Below, piece by piece: positions 54,389 through 63,888 of a stretch of DNA of 64,000 nt. Source of the stretch: an uncultured Croceitalea sp. (GTDB taxonomy: Bacteria > Bacteroidota > Bacteroidia > Flavobacteriales > Flavobacteriaceae); assembly GCA_947494805.1 (NCBI GenBank), contig CANLWK010000002.1, positions 372,001 through 436,000 of the forward strand, given 5' to 3'. How positions within the stretch are numbered: position 1 is the first letter of the stretch; each line of letters opens with the position of its first letter. The translations under genes were made by a program, and so were the position numbers. The notes under the pieces are model-generated. The model did no database searches. It worked only from the letters and a program-made list of their open reading frames with translations, and had not been told where the DNA came from.

Positions 54389-54790
54389 TTATTTCCAATG
54401 CCTTACAATTTCTTTGTTAAATAATGTTTTTCTGAATTGATTGGGCTTCTTTTCGTTCATTAAGCTTAATGGTCCCTTCGCTTTGATCAATTCTTCAAAA
54501 TGGGTCTCCCTCGAATCATATTGATCCTTACCTAAATACGTAGTGATGAGCATTAACTCAAATGGAGCCTCTTCGCTCATCTGGGGTTCCAACACCTCAT
54601 AAGAATGGATATACTCTTTCTCTAAGGCCATTTCTCTAAGCACTTTCCAATTGTTCTGGTAGTAATAAATAGCTTCTTCTTTATTATTGTTTAGGATCTG
54701 CACAAAATCGATAGTACTGATTTTTTCATTTTGTTGGCCATAGCTCATAGCGTAAAGACCTAAAGCAATTGTTAATAGTAGCGCTCTCAT
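54389..54790 (-). CDS. small secreted hypothetical protein
   Basis: The product has 133 residues from MRALLLTIALGLYAMSYGQ, a signal peptide cut near SYGQQ; an earlier ATG at 54823 would add non-signal residues. The mature part is helical and charged (VQILNNNKEEAIYYYQNNWK, VLREMALEKEYIHSYEVL) and ends with a basic stretch (FRKTLFNKEIVRHWK). No family recognised. It is isolated, with 209 bases to the Bax inhibitor gene and a 550-base gap upstream. Confidence 0.72.
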   Translation of the reverse strand: MRALLLTIALGLYAMSYGQQNEKISTIDFVQILNNNKEEAIYYYQNNWKVLREMALEKEYIHSYEVLEPQMSEEAPFELMLITTYLGKDQYDSRETHFEELIKAKGPLSLMNEKKPNQFRKTLFNKEIVRHWK

Positions 54791-55340
54791 GATGATGTGG
54801 TGTTTATCTAATTCATTGTACAACTGTATAATATTGTTGGGTTTGCCCGCTGTATAATCTGCTCACTAAGATATTGGATTTTTGGGCTATTTGTGGAAGG
54901 ACTAACGTTAAAAGACCTTAAAAAGTAGAAGGTCCGATTTTTTGTAAGAACTTGAACTTTGACCTAAACGTAGAAAGAGAAACTACGTGATATCTCATTT
55001 CTATAGACTTAAAAACGCCTTGAAATTTTATGTCCACCAAATTAATATCTCTGTCATAAAGTTCTTGCGAGTTCTCTACATATCATGTTTCAAATAAGGA
55101 CAGATGAGACCAAACTGTATTTTTATAAAACCCTTTTATCAAAGATTCAATTATGCAGTAACTAATTAAAATGGTGTGTAATCATTATGCATTCATTGAG
55201 CTTACTAAATTTGAGGGGGGCAAAATCAGAAGCTTTAAAAAAATCAGAAAGAGATTTTTAATGAGTACAATTCAACTAACTCAACTAACTCAACTAAATA
55301 GTTTAAGGCCGCGTTTTTAACATGATTTTTTTTGATGATT
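54791..55340. repeat. 550-base gap with a 9-base tandem repeat (3 copies)
   Basis: I see no gene in this gap. At 55272-55298 the unit TCAACTAAC is repeated three times in direct tandem (the last copy ends in A). The surrounding sequence is AT-rich and has no promoter box that fits. A spurious antisense frame through the repeat would encode repeated LVE residues and is not credible. The gap separates the core genes from the thiol/peptide block. Confidence 0.6.
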
Positions 55341-56849
55341 CTATATTGAAAACCAGTCTTTTGAAATAGACTTTTCAGCATTGGGATTGGTCCTATGAAT
55401 GAATTCATTTTTAGAAGCATTATATTCATAATCTTTAGCCCAATCCTCATGGTTCTTAGCTACTTCTTCAATGGCATAGCAGATAAAATTAATCTCGGTG
55501 TTGGTCATGGTTGGGTGAATGGACATTCTAATCCATCCTGGACGCTCTATTAAACAGCCTTCCAATATTTTTTGTTCAATGGATTTAGATGTAGGTTCAT
55601 CCACATTGAGCAGATAATGACCATAAGTTCCAGCGCAAGAGCAACCGCCACGTGTTTGTACTCCAAACCTATCGTTTAAAAGTTTTACTATTAAATTATA
55701 GTGTACATCCTCAATATAAAATGAAAACACACCCAATCGGTCTTTATGTTTCGGTGCTAAAATCTTAAGGTTTTCAATCTTAGAGAGTTCGTCGAATACT
55801 ATCGTATTTAATTGGTGTTCTCTATCTAAGATGTTTTTAATGCCCATCTCTTCTTTTAACTTAATGGAGAGGGCTATTCTGATTGCCTGTAGAAAGCCTG
55901 GCGTGCCTCCATCTTCGCGTGTCTCAATATCATCTATATAATCATGATCCCCCCATGGGTTGGTGTAGCTTACAGTACCGCCTCCTGGGTTGTCAGGTAC
56001 CAGATTCTTATATAGTTTTTTATTGAATATCAACACCCCTGAAGCTCCCGGTCCTCCTAAAAACTTATGGGGTGAGAATGTAATAGCATCCAAATGTTCG
56101 TCTTCATTATCTGGGTGCATATTAATGTTTACATAAGGAGCAGAACAAGCAAAATCCACAAAACAGAGCCCGTTGTTTTGATGCATAACCTTGGCCACTT
56201 CGTGATAATTTGTCCTTATACCTGTAACATTAGAGCATCCTGTTATGGCAGCTATCTTTATGGGTACTGTTTTATAGGTTTCTAGAAGTTCCCTTAATTT
56301 TTTTAAGCATGGTAAGCCCTCGTTATTTGACGGAATTACCTCTACGTTGGCTATGGTTTCCAACCAAGACGTTTGGTTGGAGTGGTGTTCCATATGGGAC
56401 ACAAAAATAATAGGGCGTTTCTCTTCTGGAATCTGAGTAGTGTCCTTTAGGTTTTCGTTGACCTTTAGCCCCAATATACGTTGAAACTTGTTAATAGCTC
56501 CTGTCATGCCCGTGCCTACTGTAATCAAGGCATCGTCTTTGGATGCATTGACGTGCTGTTTTATAATTTGGCGGGCATCATGGTATGCATGGGTCATAAC
56601 ACTCCCTGTAATAGAGGTCTCTGTATGTGTGTTTGCCACAAAAGCACCTATTTCTCTACTTATCTTCTCTTCAATAGGTTGGTATAATCTACCACTTGCC
56701 GTCCAGTCCGCATAAATAATTTTTTTTCTGCCGTAGGGCGATTCGAAATAGATATCTATACCGACTATGTTATTCCGAAATCTCTCAAAATACTTTTCAA
56801 GATTGGAATTTTTTTTTGTAGTTGGTTTAAAAATAGTTTTTAGATTCAT
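55341..56849 (-). CDS. class V aminotransferase-fold PLP enzyme (cysteine desulfurase-like)
   Basis: The 502-residue product belongs to the fold-type I class V group: Asp in LCFVDFACSAPYVN binds the pyridine ring, the PLP Lys is K262 in TFSPHKFLGGPGAS, and GVQTRGGCSCAGTYGHYL near the C-terminus holds C403 and C405 in the position of the SufS/IscS active-site loop. It is about 90 residues longer than SufS, with extra N-terminal (to about 30) and C-terminal (about 470-502) parts. It may be a desulfurase, a selenocysteine lyase or an isopenicillin-epimerase-like enzyme; the sequence does not decide. It is the last gene of the dsbD operon and lies next to a thioredoxin-fold lipoprotein gene. Confidence 0.85.
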   Translation of the reverse strand: MNLKTIFKPTTKKNSNLEKYFERFRNNIVGIDIYFESPYGRKKIIYADWTASGRLYQPIEEKISREIGAFVANTHTETSITGSVMTHAYHDARQIIKQHVNASKDDALITVGTGMTGAINKFQRILGLKVNENLKDTTQIPEEKRPIIFVSHMEHHSNQTSWLETIANVEVIPSNNEGLPCLKKLRELLETYKTVPIKIAAITGCSNVTGIRTNYHEVAKVMHQNNGLCFVDFACSAPYVNINMHPDNEDEHLDAITFSPHKFLGGPGASGVLIFNKKLYKNLVPDNPGGGTVSYTNPWGDHDYIDDIETREDGGTPGFLQAIRIALSIKLKEEMGIKNILDREHQLNTIVFDELSKIENLKILAPKHKDRLGVFSFYIEDVHYNLIVKLLNDRFGVQTRGGCSCAGTYGHYLLNVDEPTSKSIEQKILEGCLIERPGWIRMSIHPTMTNTEINFICYAIEEVAKNHEDWAKDYEYNASKNEFIHRTNPNAEKSISKDWFSI

Positions 56850-56886
56850 AATAAATCACATTAGCGCATCAAGAGAGGCTATGAGC

Positions 56887-57891
56887 TTAAATATTTAGGG
56901 TGTTGAATAGCGTTATCAGTTTTTCGCTTGAAGGTTTAGGAGCATCAGGATCCACAACTTTGCCCTGTGGGTCTATAAGTATGAACCTAGGGAGCCCCGT
57001 TACACCATAACCCTCTACATGAAATTTTTCATCACCATTTGCATAAAGTTGAATACCACCCAACTCTTTTTCTGTAACCATGTTTCTCCATTTTTCATAA
57101 TTTTTAGGAGCATCATAAGAAATACTTACAAACGCAATGTTTTTGCCATGATAAGCTTTTTCAATTTTTTTCAAGAAGGGGATTTCTTTGATACAAGGCG
57201 CACAAAATGTACCCCATAAATCAAGATACACGTACTTTCCTTTTAAATCGTCCAGAGACATTGTTCCTCCCGCAAAGTTCTCATAATCCTGAAATTTTGG
57301 TGAATCTTTGCCTTTAAGCGTCCTTTTCACCAATGCTGTGTGATGAAAATCGTTGTAAAACTTAATTATCGATTTATAAGACCCATCGTCTTCTGCTAAA
57401 ACTAGAGAGTCTAAACCATTTGCTTGTTCTAAAAGTGCTTGTCTTTTTTTGAGCATTGATGCTATTTTTGCATCGTAATCTTCTTGATTCAGCTTCTTTA
57501 ATTCTGATAAATTGAATTGCTCTAGAAGTCGTGCGCTTTTAGCATAGTAGTTATTGGGTACTTCGCCCATACCTTGAAAAGTCAGGGTCTTTTTTAATGC
57601 TTCTGCATCAAAGCTCATGTTCAAATCATAACCATCTTTTAAATAAAATTTTAGTAGTTCCTTTCCAAAATAAGCGTAGTATACACCCTTGTCTACTTTT
57701 AAGGTATCTGAAAATGTACCATCTTTATTTACTTCGATAACTTTTACAAGAAGGTTGTTCTGTTTAATAAATAGACTATCTGCTGTCTTATTCTCTATTT
57801 TACCTGAAAATGTTACATAATCTTTGGGTGCTTTTTTGCAGGACACAATTAAAAATGTAAGCACCAGTACTACTGCTATTAAATTTTTCAT
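56887..57891 (-). CDS. TlpA family disulfide reductase lipoprotein (DUF4369 N-domain)
   Basis: The 334-residue product has a lipoprotein signal (VLTFLIVSCKKA), an N-terminal DUF4369-like domain (about 22-105), a helical middle and a C-terminal thioredoxin domain (about 205-330) with the active motif WGTFCAPCIKEIPFLKKI and the cis-Pro segment VTGLPRFILIDPQGKV. It should receive electrons from DsbD, whose gene is directly upstream (nine bases). Compare the thioredoxin-fold lipoprotein at 25624, which lacks the Cys pair. Confidence 0.9.
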   Translation of the reverse strand: MKNLIAVVLVLTFLIVSCKKAPKDYVTFSGKIENKTADSLFIKQNNLLVKVIEVNKDGTFSDTLKVDKGVYYAYFGKELLKFYLKDGYDLNMSFDAEALKKTLTFQGMGEVPNNYYAKSARLLEQFNLSELKKLNQEDYDAKIASMLKKRQALLEQANGLDSLVLAEDDGSYKSIIKFYNDFHHTALVKRTLKGKDSPKFQDYENFAGGTMSLDDLKGKYVYLDLWGTFCAPCIKEIPFLKKIEKAYHGKNIAFVSISYDAPKNYEKWRNMVTEKELGGIQLYANGDEKFHVEGYGVTGLPRFILIDPQGKVVDPDAPKPSSEKLITLFNTLNI

Positions 57892-57900
57892 AGTATTTAA

Positions 57901-59871
57901 TTAGTTGTTAAAACTTGAAATACCTTTTTCTAACCAACTATTATACTCCTCAACATTTGGCGTATAGGCAACAGGTTTTATTAGGTTTTCTTCATCATGT
58001 CCCATCAAAACATACATAGGTTGTGTATTTGCTTTGTACTTAATTGTTTGTAGTTCACTCCACTTTTGACCTATGTATTTTAGTTTTTTTCCGGGTTTTA
58101 ATTTAGAGTCTACAATTTCACTGTCTTCTAATTTTCGTTTATCATCAACGTAGAGGGAAATAAGAACCACATCATTCTTTAATTTTTCTAATACTTGGGG
58201 CTTAACCCATACATTTTGTTCCATTTTTCTACAATTCACACAGGCATGGCCAGTAAAATCTATCATGACAGGTTTTCCTATTTTTTTTGCATAGGCTAAA
58301 CCTTTGTCGTAATCATTAAATGCCATAATGTTATGCGGTGGCATTAAATGTGCACCATCTGGTAGATTTTCATGATTGTTTGACATTGCTCCACTACCAA
58401 GTTGTGTATAACCGACGCCATAAGGCGATTCACTGTAGTGTTGCGGAGGAGGGAAAGCACTAATTAAATTTAATGGAGCTCCCCAAAGCCCTGGAATCAT
58501 ATATATTGTAAAAGATAATACTAAAAGCCCCAAACTTAATCTACCAACCGAAATATACGTTACGGGGGAATCGTGTGGTAATTGGATTTTTCCGAAGAGA
58601 TAAAAAGCTAAAGCGCCAAATATAGCAATCCAAATGGCTATAAACACTTCTCTTTCCAATAAATGTAATTGTAAAACTAAATCTGCATTTGATAGGAATT
58701 TGAATGCCAAAGCCAATTCTAAAAATCCTAAAACTACTTTTACCGTATTAAGCCAACCTCCGGATTTTGGTAAGGAATTTAGCCATCCCGGAAAAGCTGC
58801 AAATAATGCAAATGGCAATGCAATGGCTATGGAAAACCCTAGCATTCCAACTATTGGTCCTATTTGACTTCCTCCTGATGCAGCTTCTACAAGTAGTGTT
58901 CCTACAATAGGTCCTGTGCAAGAAAATGATACAATGGCTAATGCCAATGCCATAAAAAAGATGCCGACAAGTCCCCCTCTATCTGCCTGGGAATCTACTT
59001 TATTGGCCCAAGAATTGGGGAGCATAATTTCAAATGCCCCTAAGAAAGAGGCTGCGAAAACCAATAATAGAATGAAAAATGCAATATTGAACCATACATT
59101 AGTGGATAGGGCATTTAACGCATCTGCTCCGAAAATCAAACTAACCAGAGTTCCTAATAATACATATATCACTACAATAGAAAGACCGTAAATAATGGCA
59201 TTTCGTATGCCTGCTGCTTTCGTCTTACTTTGTTTTGTGAAATAACTAACCGTCATCGGTATCATAGGAAATACACAGGGCGTCAATAATGCGGCAAAAC
59301 CAGAAAAGAACGCAATAAAGAAAATGCCCCATAAACTTTTGTTGGAACTATTCTCTGAGCTGTTATTTGAATCTGAAACTGGAGACTTTTCTTCATTTGT
59401 GGAGGTCTGTTCGGTCTTAGGGTTAATGTTAAACACCAAATCTACCTCTGTAGGGGGAAGGCATCTAGAATTATCACAAACCATAAACTCTACAAAGGCT
59501 TCTATTTTAGGGATATCGCCTTCTATCGTTATTTTTTGGGTGAAAGTGGCACTTTCAGAAAAATACTTTACATCCATACCATCACCAAAAAGTTCGGTAT
59601 ATTCTATATGGCCTTCTTCTTCTAAAGTGTTTCCAATCAACTTAAAACTGGTATTGCTGTTATCATAGGTAAATAGGGTAGCAACTGGCCCTGTATCTGG
59701 GACGTCTTGAGAATACAAATGCCATCCTTTGTCAATAGTCGCAGTAGTTTTAAGGTTATATTCTGTTTCAGAAATTTTTTCAACAGAAGTAGCCCATTTA
59801 ACGGGCTCCAATACTTGACTGTTTGTAAAAACTGAAAAGACCAACGTTATTAAGAGAATGAGTTTTTTCAT
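57901..59871 (-). CDS. dsbD: protein-disulfide reductase DsbD
   Basis: The product has 656 residues from [19 protein letters not shown], a signal peptide; the eight codons before it are not signal-like. Domains in order: N-terminal DsbD alpha domain (about 20-145) with Cys pair CDNSRCLPP, eight membrane segments with the reactive Cys in [16 protein letters not shown] and [13 protein letters not shown], and a C-terminal thioredoxin domain (about 515-650) with [15 protein letters not shown]. All six cysteines of the electron route are present. It moves electrons from cytoplasmic thioredoxin to the periplasm. It is in an operon with a free N-domain gene upstream and TlpA downstream. Confidence 0.95.
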   Translation of the reverse strand: MKKLILLITLVFSVFTNSQVLEPVKWATSVEKISETEYNLKTTATIDKGWHLYSQDVPDTGPVATLFTYDNSNTSFKLIGNTLEEEGHIEYTELFGDGMDVKYFSESATFTQKITIEGDIPKIEAFVEFMVCDNSRCLPPTEVDLVFNINPKTEQTSTNEEKSPVSDSNNSSENSSNKSLWGIFFIAFFSGFAALLTPCVFPMIPMTVSYFTKQSKTKAAGIRNAIIYGLSIVVIYVLLGTLVSLIFGADALNALSTNVWFNIAFFILLLVFAASFLGAFEIMLPNSWANKVDSQADRGGLVGIFFMALALAIVSFSCTGPIVGTLLVEAASGGSQIGPIVGMLGFSIAIALPFALFAAFPGWLNSLPKSGGWLNTVKVVLGFLELALAFKFLSNADLVLQLHLLEREVFIAIWIAIFGALAFYLFGKIQLPHDSPVTYISVGRLSLGLLVLSFTIYMIPGLWGAPLNLISAFPPPQHYSESPYGVGYTQLGSGAMSNNHENLPDGAHLMPPHNIMAFNDYDKGLAYAKKIGKPVMIDFTGHACVNCRKMEQNVWVKPQVLEKLKNDVVLISLYVDDKRKLEDSEIVDSKLKPGKKLKYIGQKWSELQTIKYKANTQPMYVLMGHDEENLIKPVAYTPNVEEYNSWLEKGISSFNN

Positions 59872-59901
59872 ATTGGCAATTTTACTCGGGTTCAAAGAAA
59901 A

Positions 59902-60348
59902 TTAGTCTATTAAAAATGTTAGGGTCTCCTCGGTTGGGGGCAAGCACCTGGAATCATCACAAACCATAAATTCGACCATTGCTTTTACTTCAAAAGCCGC
60001 TTTGTTTTTTAATTTTATACGCTGTTTAAATTCTGCCTTATCTTCAAAATATTTTATTTTCATTTCGAAAATGGGGTCGTCTGATGTGTGTCCTTCCCCT
60101 TCTTTTGTATTTCCCTTTTTTATATAATTTGAATTGCCCTCAAAGCCAAAACTAGTGGCTATAGGACCTCCTTCTGGGACGTATTGTGAATATAAATGCC
60201 ATTTTGGTTCTATTGATGCAATAGCTACCAACTCATATTCTGAATCTGAAATTTTATTGCTACTGGTAGACCATTTAACAGGTTCTAAGATTTGAGCAAA
60301 ACCGTTTGCTGATAGGGTCAATAGTAAAGCGACTAATAATTTTTTCAT
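59902..60348 (-). CDS. free-standing DsbD N-terminal (alpha) domain protein
   Basis: The 148-residue product has a signal peptide (cleavage near NGFAQILE) and is a single DsbD alpha-type domain. It matches the N-domain of the adjacent DsbD in many positions: LEPVKWSTS, WHLYSQYVPEGGPIATSF, and [12 protein letters not shown] with the Cys pair. It looks like a tandem duplicate of that domain without the membrane or thioredoxin parts. It may be a periplasmic carrier or a substrate adaptor that takes electrons from DsbD (inference). It lies 30 bases before the dsbD start and right after a hairpin that ends the M16 region. Confidence 0.88.
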   Translation of the reverse strand: MKKLLVALLLTLSANGFAQILEPVKWSTSSNKISDSEYELVAIASIEPKWHLYSQYVPEGGPIATSFGFEGNSNYIKKGNTKEGEGHTSDDPIFEMKIKYFEDKAEFKQRIKLKNKAAFEVKAMVEFMVCDDSRCLPPTEETLTFLID

Positions 60349-60365
60349 CTGTTTTTGTTGTTTTA

Positions 60366-60393
60366 AAAGGGCTATCTATTACAATAGCCCTTT
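60366..60393 (-). terminator. intercistronic hairpin between M16 gene and DsbD-domain gene
   Basis: A ten-pair stem (AAAGGGCTAT/ATAGCCCTTT) with an eight-base loop lies 90 bases after the M16 stop, and on the minus strand TTTTAAAAC follows. It ends only 17 bases before the next ATG, which leaves no room for a promoter after it. So it may be a partial terminator or an RNA-stability element inside one transcript rather than the end of a unit. Confidence 0.65.
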
Positions 60394-60482
60394 AGACACC
60401 TTGTCTTTGTAAATAAACTCATTGCTTGACTAATTCAAAAAATCATGCTAAAAATTGTAAAAAGAAAGATGGTGTTCCATTT

Positions 60483-63272
60483 TTATTTTGGTTTAAATAC
60501 TATCTCAAAAGATTTACCCTTTTCTTGTAGTGCTTTTGCTAAGGCTTGAATATCTTTTGCGGTAATATGGTCTACAATATTTTCAAAGTTTTGAGAACTG
60601 TTCATGTTGTAACCATCTCTATAGAACGTGGTCAGTAATGTCATGTCATAGCTATTTTTGCTCTTAGCTTGTTCCCGTTGGTTTTTATAACTGGCCAATG
60701 TTTTGTCAAGATCTTCTTGCTTTATATTGCCTTCGACAATTTTGGATAACTCTTTGTGAACAATACTGACCAGTTTTTCAGCTAAATCTGGGTTGCAATC
60801 AAATTTTATAGATAAATATGATAGTGTTTCAGGCTCTTTTATTAAGAATGCACCTACTCTAGGACTATAAACCCCTCCTTCTTCTTCGCGAAGTGTTTCG
60901 GTCAATCTAAGTAGCATGATATCACCCAAAGCTTTGGTGATAAATTTATTTTTAACATTAAAGGCCGTTGCAATTTTAAAAGCGATGTTTACATTGGTCT
61001 TAGGGTCTTCCATAGCAAGAAATACATCTTCATCTACATCGTCACTTGCCCATTGCGGAGACACATTTTTAAATGTCTCTGTATCAGTTGTTGTAGGTAA
61101 GCTTGCTATATATTTTGACAATAATGGTTCTAACTGCTCTGTGGTTACATCACCTACTATGAAGAATTCAAAATCAGCAGGGTTCGCAAATCTATCTTGG
61201 TATATGGATTTTATGTTTTCAAATGTAACATCGTCAACAAAATCTTGATTGAACACACGTTTTCTGGGATTGTCATTACCATACAGTGTCGTGGTAAGGC
61301 CATCTCTTATTTGCTCATTAATATTTTTGCTTCTTTGGACAATATAATTGTTGATATTGCTTTGCAGTACCTGAAAAACTTTAGTGTCAAAGCGTGGTTT
61401 TTCAAAGTGTAAATAAGCCAATTGTAACATAGTCTCTACATCTTTAGTGGTTGAAGATCCTGTTAGGCTTTCTGTAGTTGTTTCCAGTTTGGGTGATATT
61501 GATGCTGTTTTACCAGCTAAGACTTTAGGCAATTCTGTGGCTGAATAATCACCTAGTCCAGACATCTGTACTAAATTACCCATTAAATTTGCTGATGGTA
61601 ATTTATCATCACTTATCAAAGACTCGCCTCCATGGCTAATGGCCTCAAAAGCAACCGTGTTTTTCTGTTTATCTGCAAATTTGTAATGTACTTTAATTCC
61701 GTTACTTAAATGGTACGTAGTGGCTTCCAAGGCCTCATTTTGTTCTTTTTTAGTGATGCTCCCTTCCTTTATGTTTACTCCGGAAATCAACATTTTACCA
61801 TCAAAAGATTCTGTATAAGCCATTATTTCTGAGTCGTTTTCAACACCATCAATAATGGTTTTAGCTTGTGCTTCTGTTAAGTTGTTTTTGCCTTCTACTC
61901 CGGTTACATTTAAGTACCTGTTGGTTTTGGTATAGAGTTTTTTAATCGTATTGTGCAATGTTTCTGGTGAGAAAGATGAAAATAATTGTTGGGCGATAGC
62001 GTATTCTTTTTCAATATCGGCAATGGTTTTATTGTTTAAATAATCATCTTTGATAATACGTATTATTGCACCATGCGATTTGTCGTTTTTTTTAGCAATC
62101 TGTGTTTCGTAATAATTTGAAAGCTCTTTAATGGTTCTTTTAACTTCAGAAGATGTATACCCAAACTTTACAGCTCGTAGTACTTCTGTTAATACTGCTT
62201 TAAAAGCTTGTTGCTGCTTCCCTGGTTTAGGTGAGATTCGAACATTGAACACATTATTTGCCCTTGCCATAGGGTAGTAATTTAAGCTAGCTCTTAAAAA
62301 AGGCGCTTCTGGTTTTTGGGCAACCTCGGCAATTCTTGCGGATAACATTATTGTTGCCATGTACTCTAGTAGTCCCTCTTTTAAATCTGATACTGTTTTA
62401 TCGTTCAACGATTTTTTATGACGGATACCAAAATCTAAAGACGCTGTAGAAATCTCCTTGTCCATTCCGAGGCTATATAGCATTTGGTCGTTTTCAGGAA
62501 TCTCGATTATGAAACGCTCTCTAGGGTCTTCTACAGCAGGAATTTCAGAGAATAATTTTTTAATTTTTGTTTCAATGTCTTCAACACTAATATCTCCTAC
62601 TATTGCAATGGCTTGTAAATCTGTTCGGTACCAGTCGTGGTAAAAGTCGCGTAAGGCTTTGTATTCAAAGTTTTCAACAATATTCATTAGACCAATGGGC
62701 AATCTGTCTGAATATTTTGAATGGTTGTACGTTATGGGCAATGAGGTTTGGTATAAACGCATATTTCCGTTTTGGCGTGTTCGCCATTCTTCTTTGATAA
62801 CGCCTCTTTCAGCATCAATTTCTTCATTGGTCAACAGCAGATAATTGCACCAGTCGTGCAATACCAACAAACCGGTATCTATAAGTTCTGGAGTAGTTGG
62901 TACGTTATTTATATTGTAAACAGTTTCATCAAAACTTGTATAGGCATTGATATCTTTACCAAATACCAATCCTTTCTTTTGAAATGTATTTAGAATGCCT
63001 TTGCCTTTAAAATTTTTAGTGCCGTTAAATGCCATATGCTCTAAAAAATGTGCCAGACCTTGCTGGTCATCATTCTCTAAGACAGATCCAACATTTTGAA
63101 TGATATAATAACTAGCGGCATCTTTTACAACATCTGTACTTTTAATATAATAGGTAAGGCCATTGGGCAATACACCTTTTTTTATGCTTTCATCAATAGG
63201 GATCGGCGCACTTAAGTTTTGTGCAAAACCGTTTAAGTGTAATAGAAAAAGTAGAATTGTTATTTTTCGCAT
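60483..63272 (-). CDS. M16 family (pitrilysin/insulinase-type) metallopeptidase, exported
   Basis: The 929-residue product has a signal peptide (cleavage near NGFAQNLS). The zinc motif HxxEH is present at 75-79 (GLAHFLEHMAFNGT), with the distal Glu in NEEIDAERGVIKEEW. The C-terminal half has the second M16 pair without the zinc motif, as is usual for two-domain enzymes (one active, one inactive half). It probably degrades or processes peptides in the periplasm. It is the first gene of the minus-strand block. The 616-base gap upstream holds its own control region, including an eight-pair hairpin just before the ATG. Confidence 0.92.
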   Translation of the reverse strand: MRKITILLFLLHLNGFAQNLSAPIPIDESIKKGVLPNGLTYYIKSTDVVKDAASYYIIQNVGSVLENDDQQGLAHFLEHMAFNGTKNFKGKGILNTFQKKGLVFGKDINAYTSFDETVYNINNVPTTPELIDTGLLVLHDWCNYLLLTNEEIDAERGVIKEEWRTRQNGNMRLYQTSLPITYNHSKYSDRLPIGLMNIVENFEYKALRDFYHDWYRTDLQAIAIVGDISVEDIETKIKKLFSEIPAVEDPRERFIIEIPENDQMLYSLGMDKEISTASLDFGIRHKKSLNDKTVSDLKEGLLEYMATIMLSARIAEVAQKPEAPFLRASLNYYPMARANNVFNVRISPKPGKQQQAFKAVLTEVLRAVKFGYTSSEVKRTIKELSNYYETQIAKKNDKSHGAIIRIIKDDYLNNKTIADIEKEYAIAQQLFSSFSPETLHNTIKKLYTKTNRYLNVTGVEGKNNLTEAQAKTIIDGVENDSEIMAYTESFDGKMLISGVNIKEGSITKKEQNEALEATTYHLSNGIKVHYKFADKQKNTVAFEAISHGGESLISDDKLPSANLMGNLVQMSGLGDYSATELPKVLAGKTASISPKLETTTESLTGSSTTKDVETMLQLAYLHFEKPRFDTKVFQVLQSNINNYIVQRSKNINEQIRDGLTTTLYGNDNPRKRVFNQDFVDDVTFENIKSIYQDRFANPADFEFFIVGDVTTEQLEPLLSKYIASLPTTTDTETFKNVSPQWASDDVDEDVFLAMEDPKTNVNIAFKIATAFNVKNKFITKALGDIMLLRLTETLREEEGGVYSPRVGAFLIKEPETLSYLSIKFDCNPDLAEKLVSIVHKELSKIVEGNIKQEDLDKTLASYKNQREQAKSKNSYDMTLLTTFYRDGYNMNSSQNFENIVDHITAKDIQALAKALQEKGKSFEIVFKPK

Positions 63273-63888
63273 TGTTTAGTCTTAATATGTTTTTAATTAA
63301 GACTCTTAAAAAGATGACAGCCCCTACTTAATAAAATGTTAAATAAGGAAAAGAGAAAATTCTAGGTTATTCTTAAGCGTATGGTCAAAGAATAATTGGT
63401 AAATGATGCAGCTTTCAAGTTGTCCTATGATTTTTATTGGATTTTATAGGCAATTCCCAATGGTATCAGTACGTTGTTCATCTGCTAAAACACTGCTTCT
63501 AAATCGTAAAGCAAAATATAAAGTGTATTGTGGATAAAATGGACTTGGAGCAGTCGAGCTCTTGAAAAAGAATCAATAATTTTTGAATATCTCGTGTGTA
63601 CTACGCTACGAAAGTCTTCAGGATTTCAATAAGATTCAAATAAGCAACATTAATGATTTGTGGTTCATTCTTATGTGACCTTAACCCAATGTTTCATAGC
63701 GCTAATTTGACTTGCTCAAATATTTTAGCTATCAAATCATTCAATCAATTTGTTTCTGAAAACTTTGCCTTAAAGTCGCTCATGTTACGATTAAAACATG
63801 CTCAGCCAAAATGTATTTTTTATGGATAAACCGCTATTTTAAGAACATAATTATATATTAGCCATTAATTAGAGGTTCATCCTATAAG
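63273..63888. other. 616-base gap between M16 gene and ECF sigma gene
   Basis: No gene is seen. It holds the hairpin GTCTTAAT/ATTAAGAC (63279-63303, nine-base loop) directly upstream of the M16 ATG and otherwise AT-rich sequence. No full TTG/TAnnTTTG pair was found for either divergent gene. Since the right gene is an ECF sigma factor, non-consensus promoters are likely. Confidence 0.45.

Noticed and set aside
55244..55450. Minus-strand frame through the 9-base tandem repeat
   Set aside because: It encodes the LVE repeat only because of the tandem DNA repeat and overlaps the end of the class V enzyme gene.
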